From Verrucomicrobiaceae bacterium (GTDB taxonomy: Bacteria; Verrucomicrobiota; Verrucomicrobiia; Verrucomicrobiales; Verrucomicrobiaceae), in contig JAEUHJ010000200.1 in assembly GCA_016795375.1 (NCBI GenBank), positions 1 through 51,010 of the forward strand: 51,010 nucleotides of DNA, given 5' to 3'. This document shows, in pieces, positions 1-8,988 of the stretch. Under the pieces are notes generated by a model. That model saw only the letters and a program-made list of their open reading frames with translations. It ran no database searches and was not told where the DNA came from. The translations under genes and the position numbers were made by a program. Positions within the stretch are counted from its first letter, which is position 1. Every line of letters starts with the position of its first letter.

Positions 1-107
1 GTGAGAATGTCCACGAATTCCTTGGAGGCTCCGGGCATTTCGGCGGTGTCGAGTCCGGCGACCGCGACCATGGCCGCGAGCTTGAGTTTGATGGCTGTGA
101 GTAGCAT
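1..107 (-). CDS. partial hypothetical protein (N-terminus only)
   Basis: An open frame begins with ATG at 107 and runs off the left edge without a stop. The 35 visible residues start MLLTAIKLKLAAMVAVAGLD, a short hydrophobic stretch that could be a signal or membrane helix, followed by a polar segment. I do not recognise the family. The only support is the open frame, the plausible hydrophobic N-terminus and the divergent position next to dnaB. There is no clear Shine-Dalgarno sequence upstream. Confidence 0.35.
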   Translation of the reverse strand, partial: MLLTAIKLKLAAMVAVAGLDTAEMPGASKEFVDIL

Positions 108-135
108 ATGGTTGTTTGAGGAGAGGCGCTTTTGA

Positions 136-150
136 CCCGGCCTTGCCGGG
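136..150. other. small perfect hairpin in the dnaB upstream gap
   Basis: CCCGGC (136-141) and GCCGGG (145-150) are perfect complements around a 3-nt loop. The hairpin lies in the 177-nt gap between the partial minus-strand gene and dnaB. A T-rich run follows on the plus strand (159-163), but no plus-strand gene ends here, so a terminator role is only possible for a transcript from outside the window. Nothing else is recognisable in the gap. Confidence 0.35.
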
Positions 151-284
151 AGCGTTCATTTTTCAGAAGAAAGCCCATGGAAATCAAGCATTTGCTCAAA
201 CATTTTTGTTAACCTCCACGCACAAACTCCGAAGCGTGCGGCGTTGACGCGATTCCTCCGGCCTGCCATCCTGAGCGCCCCCGC

Positions 285-1796
285 ATGGCCGAAACCTCCA
301 CTCCCAGCGTCTCCACCGTCACGCCGCAAAGCGGCCCCGCCGTCCTTGCGCCAGCCCGGGAGAATTTCAGAAAACGCAACGAAATCCCCACGGCGGAGGA
401 GCTCCTGGCCTCATTCAACCGCGCATTGCCCTTCAGCGACGAGGCCGAAAAAGGCGTCCTTTCCTGCCTCCTCCAGGATCCGAATGAGCGCCTCAGCGAC
501 TGCCGCGTCAATCTGCCCGCGCTGGCCTTCTACCACGAGGCCAACCGCACCATCTACGAGAAGCTGCTGGAGTTTTACGACAAGAACCTCCCCGTCGATC
601 CCGTCACGCTCACGCACGCGCTGCGGGATCAGAACCTGCTCGACAAAGTCGGCGGCGCGGCGGCGATCTCCGAGCTCTTCGCCTTCGTGCCGATCCCGGC
701 GCACTTCCCCTTCTATAAGAAGATCGTGCTCGACAAGCACGTCCTGCGCGAGCTCATCCACGCCAGTTCCCTGAACATCCACCATGCCTACGAGCATGGT
801 AAAGAGCAGATGGATGAGAACATCGACACGCTGATCGATCACGCCGAGCAGCGCGTCCTCGCCGTGCGCGAATCATTCGGCTCCAAGGAGGGCATCAAGA
901 CGCTCTCGACCCACGTCATGGATGCCATCGACAGCATCCAGTACATGCTGGAGCACCCCGGCCAGCTCCGCGGCCTCTCCACCGGCTATAGCAAGCTCGA
1001 CTCGATGAGTTCCGGCCTGCAAGGCGGTGAAATGTTCGTCATCGCTGCACGCCCATCGATGGGCAAGACCTCGCTCGCGATGAACATCGTCGAGCACATC
1101 GCCGTGGACTGCAACACGCCCTGCGCCGTGTTCTCCCTCGAAATGAGCGCCACGATGCTCGTGCGTCGTCTGCTTGTCTCTCGTGCGCGTCTCAGCATGC
1201 AAGACCTCTCACGCGGTCTTCTGTCACGCGCACAGCAGGACGCGCTCGCCAAGGCCACCCGCGATCTGCAGAAGGCGCAAATCTTCATCGATGAAACGCC
1301 TGGCCTCGACATCATGGAGATGCGCGCCAAGTCACGCCGCCTCAAAAAGCAGCACGGCATCCAGATGATCATGATCGACTACCTGCAGCTCGTCACCAGC
1401 GGCAGCCGACGCGCGAAGGACAACCGCCAGATCGAGATCGCGGAAATCTCAGCGGGCATCAAGGGCCTCGCCAAGGAGCTGAACGTGCCGATCATCGTGC
1501 TCGCGCAGCTCAACCGTGCGGTCGAGAGCCGCAAAGGGCAGCGGCCGGTGCTCTCCGACCTGCGTGAATCCGGCTCCATCGAGCAGGACGCTGACATGGT
1601 CGGCCTTCTCACCCGCGCCGACTACGCCGGCGCGAAGATGGAGGTCGAGGACGAGGAGGCGGAGGAGAAAAAACGAGGGGAGGCCATGCTCATCATCGCC
1701 AAAAACCGCAACGGCCCCACCGACGACGTGCTCCTGCGTTTCATCGACCACGCCATGCGTTTCGTCGAGCGCAGCGAGGAACCGGAGTCGCCGTGA
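285..1796 (+). CDS. dnaB: replicative DNA helicase DnaB
   Basis: Hexameric 5'-3' helicase that unwinds DNA at the replication fork and recruits primase. At 503 residues it is slightly longer than the usual 450-470 because of a polar, Pro-rich N-terminal tail of about 45 residues. The DnaB N-terminal domain covers roughly 50-150. The RecA-like core has Walker A ARPSMGKTS (255-263), Walker B MIMIDYLQL (361-369) and the conserved LSDLRESGSIEQDAD segment (423-437) that contributes the arginine finger region. No intein or insertion is visible. ATG at 285 gives the full domain; the tail could be a few residues shorter but no better start was found. It converges on mscL with only 7 nt between the stops. 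Confidence 0.96.
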   Translation: MAETSTPSVSTVTPQSGPAVLAPARENFRKRNEIPTAEELLASFNRALPFSDEAEKGVLSCLLQDPNERLSDCRVNLPALAFYHEANRTIYEKLLEFYDKNLPVDPVTLTHALRDQNLLDKVGGAAAISELFAFVPIPAHFPFYKKIVLDKHVLRELIHASSLNIHHAYEHGKEQMDENIDTLIDHAEQRVLAVRESFGSKEGIKTLSTHVMDAIDSIQYMLEHPGQLRGLSTGYSKLDSMSSGLQGGEMFVIAARPSMGKTSLAMNIVEHIAVDCNTPCAVFSLEMSATMLVRRLLVSRARLSMQDLSRGLLSRAQQDALAKATRDLQKAQIFIDETPGLDIMEMRAKSRRLKKQHGIQMIMIDYLQLVTSGSRRAKDNRQIEIAEISAGIKGLAKELNVPIIVLAQLNRAVESRKGQRPVLSDLRESGSIEQDADMVGLLTRADYAGAKMEVEDEEAEEKKRGEAMLIIAKNRNGPTDDVLLRFIDHAMRFVERSEEPESP

Positions 1797-1803
1797 GGGT
1801 GCG

Positions 1804-2208
1804 TCACTTCTTCAACAGGTCGCGGATCTCCGTGAGCAGCACGATGTCGGCGGCGGGCGCGGCGGGAGCAGCCTCCTCCTGCTTTTTCATCATCGTCATC
1901 AGCTTGTTCATCGGCTTCACGATCACCAGGAAGATCACCGCCGCGGTGATCACAAAACCGATGGCCGCATTGATCACCATGCCGATGTCGAGCATGTTCG
2001 GCAGCTTCTCGCCTTTCTCGTTGACGAACTCGCCGATCTTGATCCCAAGCGACACGTTCGGGTTCCCGCCAAGCGCCTTCAGAAGCGGCTCGATGATGCC
2101 CTTGGTGAAAGCGGTGACGATGGTCCCGAAGGCCGCGCCGATGATGACACCGGTGGAGAGATCGACGACATTGCCTTTGAAGATGAACTGCTTGAACTCG
2201 TTGAGCAT
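1804..2208 (-). CDS. mscL: large-conductance mechanosensitive channel MscL
   Basis: Inner-membrane homopentameric channel that opens under membrane tension to release solutes on hypo-osmotic shock. The 134-residue protein starts MLNEFKQFIFKGNVVDLSTG, the family's amphipathic N-terminal helix. TM1 is about 14-43, with the small-residue-rich GVIIGAAFGTIV pore lining. TM2 is about 75-98, ending in the typical KPMNKL. A Pro/Ala linker and a C-terminal helix with LLTEIRDLLKK follow, as in MscL proteins that form the C-terminal bundle. The frame extends upstream to 2280, but ATG at 2208 matches the family start exactly. It is tail-to-tail with dnaB. Confidence 0.96.
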   Translation of the reverse strand: MLNEFKQFIFKGNVVDLSTGVIIGAAFGTIVTAFTKGIIEPLLKALGGNPNVSLGIKIGEFVNEKGEKLPNMLDIGMVINAAIGFVITAAVIFLVIVKPMNKLMTMMKKQEEAAPAAPAADIVLLTEIRDLLKK

Positions 2209-2289
2209 GGTGTTGGAAGGTTGAGGTGACGTTGGCCGGGTGATGACACCCGGCCACCATTTAATCCATGCGCCCGCCAACGCGCCAGC

Positions 2290-4131
2290 TCAAAGTTCCT
2301 GCGCCACCTTCCATGACTCGTTGTCGATGCCGGCACGCAACTTCGCAAAGCTCCCCGCGATGCGTTCGCGGCTCACCTTGCCGAAGAAGCCCGCCAGACG
2401 CACCAGGCGGTCGATCTCGGAGCCTGATGTGGACGCGTCTGTCACCATGCTCTCGACTCGGGCCAGTGCGCAGCTCCACACGAAGAGCTCCGCGCCGATG
2501 TCAACGAAGTGGCCGAGCACCACCTGCCTCTTTTCGAGGTTCGGGCCGTTGAGGGCCATCGCCAGGAAGAGATCGCGCGCCAGCTTGCGGCTGAGACGGG
2601 CGATCGCATCCAGATCAAACTGCAACGACGGATGCAGCGCGTCACGCTTGTCTCCCGCGCCGAAGGGCAGCCATTTCAGCGGATACCATCCCGCGTAGAA
2701 GCGTGCGGCGCGCAGCGCTGCCTTCACTCGCTTCCTCCACGGCAGCGTTGAGTTCACCGCGTCCGCCCCGATCCGCAGATGAGGCTCCAACGCCTCGCGG
2801 GCGATGAAAAGACGCATGATCTCACTGCTGCCCTCGAAGATCGTGTTGATGCGCGAGTCACGGAACAGGCGCTCCACTGGCTCCGGGGCCTCGCCACGTG
2901 CTTTGAGCGACTGCGCAGTTTCAAACCCGCGGCCGCCGCGGATTTGCATCGTGTCATCCATGATGCGCCAGGACTTCTCACTGCCCCACATCTTGCCGAT
3001 AGCCGCCTCCAGCCGCACATCGGCATGCTTGTCCTTGTCCACCAGCGCGGAGACGTAGCGCACCACGCTTTCCATCGCGAACGTGTCGGCGGCCATGCGG
3101 CTGAGCTTGTCCGCGATGGCCGCGTGGCGGACGATCGGCTGCCCCCACTGCTCGCGCGACTTCGCCCAGCGTGTGCTGATGTCCAGGCAGCGCTTTGACA
3201 GACCCGTGCAGGCGGCGGGCAGCGTGATGCGGCCGGTGTTCAGCGTCGTCAACGCCACCTTCAATCCGCGCCCGGTGCCGCCGAGCACGTTCGCCACCGG
3301 CACGCGCACGTTCTCAAAGCGGATCACGCCGTTGTAGAGCGCCTTGAGGCCCATGAAACGACAGCGATGCATGATTTCCACGCCCGGCCAGCTTGTTTCA
3401 ACGATGAAAGCCGTCGTGGCGTGCGGCTTCTCCGGCGTGGGCGTTTTCGCCATCACCACGATCATCCCGGCCTTCGTGCCGTTCGTACACCACAGCTTCT
3501 CGCCGTTCAGGACGTATTCATCGCCGTCCAGCACCGCCTGCGTCTTCATCCGCGCCGGATCGGAGCCGACGTCGTTTTCGGTCAGGGCGAAGGCGCTGAT
3601 CTCGCCTCCGGCACAGCGCGGCAGGTATTTCATCTTCTGCTCCTCCGTGCCGAACAGAATGAGCGGCTGCGGCGCGCCAATGGACTGATGCGCGGACAGC
3701 AACGCGGCAAGGTTGCCGCAGCGCGAGCCCAGCAGCATCGCCGCACGCGAGTAATTCGTCTGCGACAGCCCGAGTCCGCCGTACTTGGTCGGAATCTTGA
3801 TGCCGAAGGCACCGATCTTCGCGAGTTCGCCCAGCAGCACGTCAGGAATCTCGCCGGACGCGTCGATCTCATCAGGATCGGCATGCTGGTCGAGCACAGC
3901 TTCGAGACGATGCAAAAACGCGTCGCCTTGGTCGCGGTCCTCGATGCTTTGTTTCGGGAACGGTAGCAGTTTACCGAAATCCGGCTCGCCAAAAAAGATA
4001 CCGGCGGCGAGTCCGGTGTTGCGGCGCGCGTCACGCGCGGCCTCCGCCATCTCCAGGGCGGCTTTCTGGCCCGCGTTCATGCGGGAGGTGTCAATGAGTG
4101 TCTTGGTTTCCTCGAGTGTGTCAGAGTTCAT
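2290..4131 (-). CDS. acyl-CoA dehydrogenase with C-terminal extension
   Basis: FAD-dependent enzyme catalysing the first beta-oxidation step, acyl-CoA to trans-2-enoyl-CoA. The 613-residue length and extra C-terminal domain (about 445-613) resemble VLCAD/ACAD9-type dehydrogenases rather than 380-residue short- and medium-chain forms. Visible signatures are FALTENDVGSDPARMKT (191-207), the RGGRGFE segment (408-414) and IFEGSSEIMR (431-440), where E433 aligns with the catalytic base. A GGAGGA Shine-Dalgarno sequence 7 nt upstream fixes the start at ATG 4131 rather than the in-frame TTG at 4146. It is the last gene of the lipid operon, 18 nt after the FadB-type gene. Long-chain preference is inferred from architecture only. 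Confidence 0.93.
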   Translation of the reverse strand: MNSDTLEETKTLIDTSRMNAGQKAALEMAEAARDARRNTGLAAGIFFGEPDFGKLLPFPKQSIEDRDQGDAFLHRLEAVLDQHADPDEIDASGEIPDVLLGELAKIGAFGIKIPTKYGGLGLSQTNYSRAAMLLGSRCGNLAALLSAHQSIGAPQPLILFGTEEQKMKYLPRCAGGEISAFALTENDVGSDPARMKTQAVLDGDEYVLNGEKLWCTNGTKAGMIVVMAKTPTPEKPHATTAFIVETSWPGVEIMHRCRFMGLKALYNGVIRFENVRVPVANVLGGTGRGLKVALTTLNTGRITLPAACTGLSKRCLDISTRWAKSREQWGQPIVRHAAIADKLSRMAADTFAMESVVRYVSALVDKDKHADVRLEAAIGKMWGSEKSWRIMDDTMQIRGGRGFETAQSLKARGEAPEPVERLFRDSRINTIFEGSSEIMRLFIAREALEPHLRIGADAVNSTLPWRKRVKAALRAARFYAGWYPLKWLPFGAGDKRDALHPSLQFDLDAIARLSRKLARDLFLAMALNGPNLEKRQVVLGHFVDIGAELFVWSCALARVESMVTDASTSGSEIDRLVRLAGFFGKVSRERIAGSFAKLRAGIDNESWKVAQEL

Positions 4132-4138
4132 GGCCTTG

Positions 4139-4144
4139 TCCTCC
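4139..4144 (-). promoter_or_regulatory. Shine-Dalgarno sequence of the acyl-CoA dehydrogenase gene
   Basis: GGAGGA on the minus strand, 7 nt before ATG at 4131. It is one of the few strong ribosome binding sites in the window and decides between ATG 4131 and the overlapping TTG 4146. Confidence 0.75.
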
Positions 4145-4149
4145 AATGT

Positions 4150-6189
4150 TCAATAGTCAATGATGCCCGCGTCGCGGGCGAAAGTGATCGGGCCGCCGCG
4201 GAACGGCGGGTAGCCGGTGCCCAGCACCATGGCGAGGTCGATGTCAGCGGCCCCGTGTGCGATGCCTTCCTTGAGGCAGCGCATCGCCTCCTGGCTGAGC
4301 AGCAGGGCCAGCTTGTTTTGAATGCTTTCATGCCGCGGCAGGTCCGCAGGGCGCTCCGGCGGAATCTCACGGTCATTCACATAGCGGTAGAAGCCTTCGC
4401 CGGATTTTTTTCCAAGGCGGCCGGCGGCGACGAACTGGTCGAGCGCATTGCTGTTCGCAAAACGATCCGGGAAGGCGGCGGCAAGCGTCCCGGCGACATG
4501 CGCGGCCACATCGAGACCAATTTCATCCAGCAGGCGCATCGGGCCCATCGGCATGCCAAATTCGAGCATCGCATCATCAATGTCCTTCACCGGCACGCCG
4601 CTTTCATGCAGGCGCACGGCTTCCATCAGGTACGGCACCAGAATACGGTTCACTAGGAAACCGGGGCTGTCTTTGACGACGACGGGGGTCTTTCCGAGCT
4701 TCTGCACAAAGCCGACCGCCGAGGCGAGCACGTCAGGAGAGGTCTCCGGCAGAGTGATGATCTCCACCAGAGGCATCCGATGCACCGGGTTGAAAAAATG
4801 AATGCCGATGACGCGCTCAGGGTGCGGGACGGACTTCGCCAGTTCACCGACTGAAAGCGCGCTAGTGTTCGTGGCGAGGATGGTGTCACTGGAAACGCGA
4901 GCGGCGAGATCGGAGAAGATTTTCCGCTTCAGCTCCATGTTTTCTGTAGCCGCCTCGATGACAAGATGCTGCCGCGTGAGCGGCACCGGCGTGTGCGCGG
5001 TGCTGACGCGGTCCAGCGTCTCGCGGGCCTGCACCCTTGACACCAGCCTTCTGCGCGTGGCTTCTGAAACGAGGCCATGAATTCGCTCCATGCCACGCGC
5101 GAGGCTGTCGTTGGTGACATCGGTCATCAGGACCCTGACGCCACGCGAAGCCAGTGCATGCGCGATGCCGCCCCCCATCACTCCTGCGCCGATCACGGCA
5201 GCATCGTGGATGGGGATCGCCGTCCCGACGGTTGCGGGACGTTTGTTTGCTTCCTCGCGCTTGAAGAAAAGATCGATCAGATGCTCCGTACTGCGGTTCT
5301 GGATGAGTTCGGCCACGGCATCGCGCTCCAACTTCAGTCCGTCATCCACAGTGCCGCGCACTGCGTGCGTGATGACATCGACTGCCTTTATGATCGAGGG
5401 ATAAAGGCCGTGCGTCTTCACCAGTACTTTCTTTCTGGCGACGCGCCCGATGAGGAGCGAGAACAGGTTTTCGAAGTGGAAGGGCGCGGGCGGACGTTTT
5501 TCCCGGGCCAATCTGCGCGCGAGCATCTCCAGATGCTCAGGAGCCACCACATGGCTCACGAGGCCCGCATGCTTCGCTGCGGAGGCACCGAGCAGTTTGC
5601 CAGCGGTGATGAGGTCGAGCGCCTTGCGCACGCCGACGAGGCGTGGCAGCCGGGTGCAGCCGCCCCATGCAGGGAGGATGCCCAGCAGGGTCTCCGGCAG
5701 GCCGATCTTCGTCGATTCATGGTCGCTGGCGACGCGCCAGTCGCATGCGAGCGTGACTTCGAAACCGCCGCCCATGCACGCGCCGTGGATCGCGGCGATC
5801 TTCGGCATCCGCAGACGTGCCAGGCGGTCAAACACGGCCTGGCCGAGCCAGATGAGGTCATTCACACGCGCATGCGGCATGCAGCGGACGGCCTTCAAGT
5901 CAGCCCCGGCGACAAAGATGCGCTCCTTGGCGCTGCGCAGCACGAGCGCCTTCACGCGGGTGTCGTGCTCGACGCGTTCGAGGTTGTGATTGAATTCACG
6001 GAGTGTTTCCTCGTTCCACACATTCACCGGGGTCTTCGGCGAGTCGAAAACAAGCCACGCGATCCCATCGTGGTCGATGTCGAGCTTGAAATGCTTCGCC
6101 GGAACAGGATGACCGTGGACGATCGACTCCAGGACGTGGGGAGGGTCGTGGATCACGGAAGGTTTGGTGTCGAGAAGTGGAGTTTTCAT
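4150..6189 (-). CDS. FadB/FadJ-type multifunctional beta-oxidation enzyme
   Basis: Fused enoyl-CoA hydratase (N-terminal) and L-3-hydroxyacyl-CoA dehydrogenase (C-terminal), performing steps two and three of beta-oxidation. The 679 residues compare with 714-729 in E. coli FadJ/FadB. The hydratase half shows FVAGADLKAV and HGACMGGGFEVTLACDWR, with E134 and E156 at the positions of the paired catalytic glutamates. The dehydrogenase half opens with the NAD-binding VIGAGVMGGGIAHALASRG (about 322-340) and contains HFFNPVHRMPLVEII and DSPGFLVNRI. The frame is open upstream to 6540 inside the thiolase gene, but the domain starts after ATG 6189, whose first residues MKTPLLDT suit a native N-terminus. 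It lies 35 nt after the thiolase and 18 nt before the dehydrogenase gene. Confidence 0.93.
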   Translation of the reverse strand: MKTPLLDTKPSVIHDPPHVLESIVHGHPVPAKHFKLDIDHDGIAWLVFDSPKTPVNVWNEETLREFNHNLERVEHDTRVKALVLRSAKERIFVAGADLKAVRCMPHARVNDLIWLGQAVFDRLARLRMPKIAAIHGACMGGGFEVTLACDWRVASDHESTKIGLPETLLGILPAWGGCTRLPRLVGVRKALDLITAGKLLGASAAKHAGLVSHVVAPEHLEMLARRLAREKRPPAPFHFENLFSLLIGRVARKKVLVKTHGLYPSIIKAVDVITHAVRGTVDDGLKLERDAVAELIQNRSTEHLIDLFFKREEANKRPATVGTAIPIHDAAVIGAGVMGGGIAHALASRGVRVLMTDVTNDSLARGMERIHGLVSEATRRRLVSRVQARETLDRVSTAHTPVPLTRQHLVIEAATENMELKRKIFSDLAARVSSDTILATNTSALSVGELAKSVPHPERVIGIHFFNPVHRMPLVEIITLPETSPDVLASAVGFVQKLGKTPVVVKDSPGFLVNRILVPYLMEAVRLHESGVPVKDIDDAMLEFGMPMGPMRLLDEIGLDVAAHVAGTLAAAFPDRFANSNALDQFVAAGRLGKKSGEGFYRYVNDREIPPERPADLPRHESIQNKLALLLSQEAMRCLKEGIAHGAADIDLAMVLGTGYPPFRGGPITFARDAGIIDY

Positions 6190-6224
6190 GGCAATGAGTT
6201 GAATGAGGTTTGGGGTGATGAAAT

Positions 6225-7496
6225 TCAAAGGGCTTCGAGGCAGGCCGCCATGCCCTGGCCGCCGCCGACGCAGAGGCTGACGACAGCACGGCGACCGTCC
6301 ATGGCGTGGAGCTGGTTGAGCGCGGTTTGCACGAGGCGGGCCCCGGTGGCACCCACCGGGTGGCCGAACGCGATGGCACCGCCGCAAGCATTCACCCTGG
6401 CGGGATCGAGCTCCCCCAGTGGCGCTTCTAGGCCGACGCGACGGGCACTGGCCGGATCGGAGAGGCATTTCAGCACGGCGAGCACCTGCGCGGCGAAAGC
6501 CTCGTTGATCTCGATGACATCCGCATCTTCGAGCTTCCAACCGCTGCGGTGCAAGGCCGCGTCCAGCGCGCGCACCGGCCCCAGACCCATGCGCTTCGGG
6601 TCACAACCGGTGGCCGCGTAGCTCACGAGCCGGCCCAGCGGCTTCCAGCCATGCGCGGCGGCCGCCTCCTCGGTCGCCACGAGCAGCGCCACGGCCCCGT
6701 CGGTGATCTGCGACGAGTTTCCCGCAGTCACGCTACCCGTGAGCGTGTCAAAGAGTGGCTTCAGCCTGGCGAGCTTGTCGAGGTTCGTGTCCACGCGGAT
6801 GCCGTTGTCCGCCGAGATGACGTTCCTCCCCAGCACCGGGGCGATCTCCTGGCCGAGCAGATGGCTGGCCTGCGTGGCCCGCAGATGGCTGCGCAAGGCG
6901 AAAGCATCCTGCATCTCGCGCGTGATGCCGTATTCGCGCGCCACGACCTCGGCGGTCTGTCCCATGTTCAAGCTCGAAACTGGGTCGGTCAGGCCGAGCT
7001 TGAGGCCGATCACGGGCGCGAAGTCGGCAGGGCGGAAGTGCGACGCGGCGAGCGCACGGCCCCGCATGTCACGAGCACGGCTCATGGCGACGAATTTCGC
7101 CATCGCTGGCTTCGGAAAATAGAGCGGCATGTTGCTCATGCTGTCCGTGCCGCCGACGATGAAGACCTCCCCCTGCCCCGCGCACATTTTCGCATGAGCC
7201 AGCGTGACGGCCTCCAGGCCGGAGGCGCAGTTTCGATGCACGGTCATCGCGGGCTTCGATTCCGGCAGTCCGGCACGCAGGGCGATGACACGGGCGATGT
7301 TCATCGCCTCCGCAGGCTGGCCGACACAGCCGAGGATGGTCTCATCGACGAGCATCGGATCGATGCCGGTGCGTGTGAGCAGGGAGCTGACCACATGGCG
7401 GCCGAGCTCTACCGCGTCGAGGTGGGCGAGGTCCGTCCCCGCGCGCGTGAACGGCGTGCGGACGGCGGAGACAATGACGAGAGAGGGCGTTTTCAT
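6225..7496 (-). CDS. acetyl-CoA acyltransferase (3-ketoacyl-CoA thiolase)
   Basis: Thiolase catalysing the last beta-oxidation step, CoA-dependent cleavage of 3-ketoacyl-CoA to acetyl-CoA and a shortened acyl-CoA. The 423 residues are nearer to FadI (436) than FadA (387). Catalytic residues are visible: C90 in HRNCASGLEAV, H379 in AFGHPVGATGAR and C409 in LCVGGGQGMA; NEAFAAQ is also present. ATG 7496 (MKTPSLVIVSAVRTPF) is the family-like start. It begins 4 nt after the ligase stop and precedes the FadB-type gene, so the two probably form the usual alpha2-beta2 thiolase/multifunctional-enzyme complex. A biosynthetic acetoacetyl-CoA thiolase role is less likely in this context. Confidence 0.93.
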   Translation of the reverse strand: MKTPSLVIVSAVRTPFTRAGTDLAHLDAVELGRHVVSSLLTRTGIDPMLVDETILGCVGQPAEAMNIARVIALRAGLPESKPAMTVHRNCASGLEAVTLAHAKMCAGQGEVFIVGGTDSMSNMPLYFPKPAMAKFVAMSRARDMRGRALAASHFRPADFAPVIGLKLGLTDPVSSLNMGQTAEVVAREYGITREMQDAFALRSHLRATQASHLLGQEIAPVLGRNVISADNGIRVDTNLDKLARLKPLFDTLTGSVTAGNSSQITDGAVALLVATEEAAAAHGWKPLGRLVSYAATGCDPKRMGLGPVRALDAALHRSGWKLEDADVIEINEAFAAQVLAVLKCLSDPASARRVGLEAPLGELDPARVNACGGAIAFGHPVGATGARLVQTALNQLHAMDGRRAVVSLCVGGGQGMAACLEAL

Positions 7497-7500
7497 GGTG

Positions 7501-8988
7501 TCAGGAGCTGAGCGCCACATGAGATGCGGCGGTTGGGGTTTTGGGGCGGTGATCGACGAGTTTCTCCTCCTTCAGGAGGCGACCGACCCCGATTTGATCG
7601 CGCATTTCGGCGAACGGATGGAAATGCAGCTCATTCGGTGTGATTTCAGTGACTTCGAGGAAGCGGCGTGAAACCGCGCCTGCGATACCCGGCTCATGCA
7701 CACCGGGCTCGATGGCGAGGTGGAGATGCACCTCGTCCACTTCGAGCGGGTCGTCGTGCCGCTTGCGCAGCTCGATCTGCCAGGCGGCGATGCCGCGCTG
7801 GTCATCGAGGAGATGTTCGAGCACGTTGAAGTTCACCAGCGTGCCCTTGACTTTGTCGATCTTCAGCTCGCGCACCTCGCTCACGCGGGAGACGGGGCCG
7901 AGCAGACGCGGGCAGGTGCGGCCGCAATTCGGGCATTTCTCCCAGGTGAGGCCGCCTTCGGCGATGTCTCCGGTGCGGTAGCGCAGCACCACGGTGCCAC
8001 GCGCGTTGAGCGGCGTGAAGACGATCTCTCCTGGCTGGCCATCAGGCAGCACCATGCCGGTCTTCGGGTCGATGATCTCCACCATGCCGAGATCAGGGCT
8101 GAGATGATAGCCGAATGAATCGTGCGACTCGCCAACACATTCCGGCCAGGCCATTTTCGCCTCGGTGAAGCCATAGGTGGCCATCACATGCACGTCAGGG
8201 CTGCCGAGAGCCGCGGCGAGGTCGCGCAGACGGGCACGGAGTCCTTCGGCGACTTTCTCACCACCGAGCACGAGACGCTTCAGGTTCGGCCAGCGCCTGC
8301 CAGTTTCATGCGCCTCACGCAGCACATGATAAATGAAGGTGGGCATGCCGATGAGGATGTCCGGCTGGATTTTGTCGATGAGTTTGATGTTGCCGTCCGT
8401 GCCGAGCGTCTTGCCGCCGCCCGTGCTGAGCATGAAGGTGCCGAAACCGAGCCCGGCATGATGCGCCAGCCAGAAGGCGAGATGCGGCGCGTATGGGAAG
8501 AGGTTCATGTGCCGGAACTCGCGCCGTGAACGGCCGGCGAGCATCAGCCGCGTGCCGCTGAGGTCGAGATTCGCCAGGTCGTGCTTCGTGTAGAGAAACG
8601 GCACGGGGTCGGAGCTGCGCCCCGTGGTGCTGGTGAGCAGGACGGGGCGGAATTCCACCTCGGCGTGTTCCTTGGCCGCGCTTTTGCCGTGGATCAACGC
8701 ATCGAGGATCATCCCCGGCTCACGACGCAGCACGGCCTCATCGGGCACGAGCACAAAATCACGAGGGTTGGCGAGGTCCTTCTTCGAGGTGAACGGCAGC
8801 TTGCTCCATTCGTCAAAGGAGCGGATGTCGTCCGGCCGGATGCCGTTGTCCTTGAACACGCGCCTGTAGTGCGCGCTGAAGGGAATCACGCGGCGGCTGA
8901 GGTAGTCGCGCAAAGCGGTGATCTGCCAGGAATGCCAGGCTTCATGCGGTGCGGCATTCCAATCGGGTGTGTGGCGGAGCAATTTCAT
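7501..8988 (-). CDS. AMP-forming acyl-CoA ligase, PaaK-like
   Basis: Member of the adenylate-forming family that activates a carboxylic acid to its CoA thioester through an acyl-AMP. The 495 residues include the phosphate-binding loop LTSTTGRSSDP (118-128), an ATYGFTEAKMAWPE motif that matches the adenine-binding region, and a YRTGDIAEGG segment. A CPNCGRTCPRLLG cluster follows, a Cys-rich feature common in phenylacetate-CoA-ligase-like proteins. The position between a patatin and the beta-oxidation genes suggests that it activates fatty acids, though aromatic acids cannot be excluded. ATG 8988 overlaps the 3' end of the patatin gene by 47 nt. The longer open frame to 9144 lacks family-like residues and is ignored. 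Confidence 0.85.
   Translation of the reverse strand: MKLLRHTPDWNAAPHEAWHSWQITALRDYLSRRVIPFSAHYRRVFKDNGIRPDDIRSFDEWSKLPFTSKKDLANPRDFVLVPDEAVLRREPGMILDALIHGKSAAKEHAEVEFRPVLLTSTTGRSSDPVPFLYTKHDLANLDLSGTRLMLAGRSRREFRHMNLFPYAPHLAFWLAHHAGLGFGTFMLSTGGGKTLGTDGNIKLIDKIQPDILIGMPTFIYHVLREAHETGRRWPNLKRLVLGGEKVAEGLRARLRDLAAALGSPDVHVMATYGFTEAKMAWPECVGESHDSFGYHLSPDLGMVEIIDPKTGMVLPDGQPGEIVFTPLNARGTVVLRYRTGDIAEGGLTWEKCPNCGRTCPRLLGPVSRVSEVRELKIDKVKGTLVNFNVLEHLLDDQRGIAAWQIELRKRHDDPLEVDEVHLHLAIEPGVHEPGIAGAVSRRFLEVTEITPNELHFHPFAEMRDQIGVGRLLKEEKLVDHRPKTPTAASHVALSS

Noticed and set aside
6190..6540. 117-residue upstream extension of the FadB-type reading frame
   Set aside because: It lies inside the thiolase gene, is Arg/Pro-rich shadow sequence and the hydratase domain begins only after ATG 6189.
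5077..6621. 514-residue plus-strand open frame across the FadB-type gene
   Set aside because: High-GC antisense frame with no domain motifs, opposite a well-supported gene. Several similar long shadows (for example 25858-27489, 31338-33107, 42556-44835) were dismissed for the same reason.
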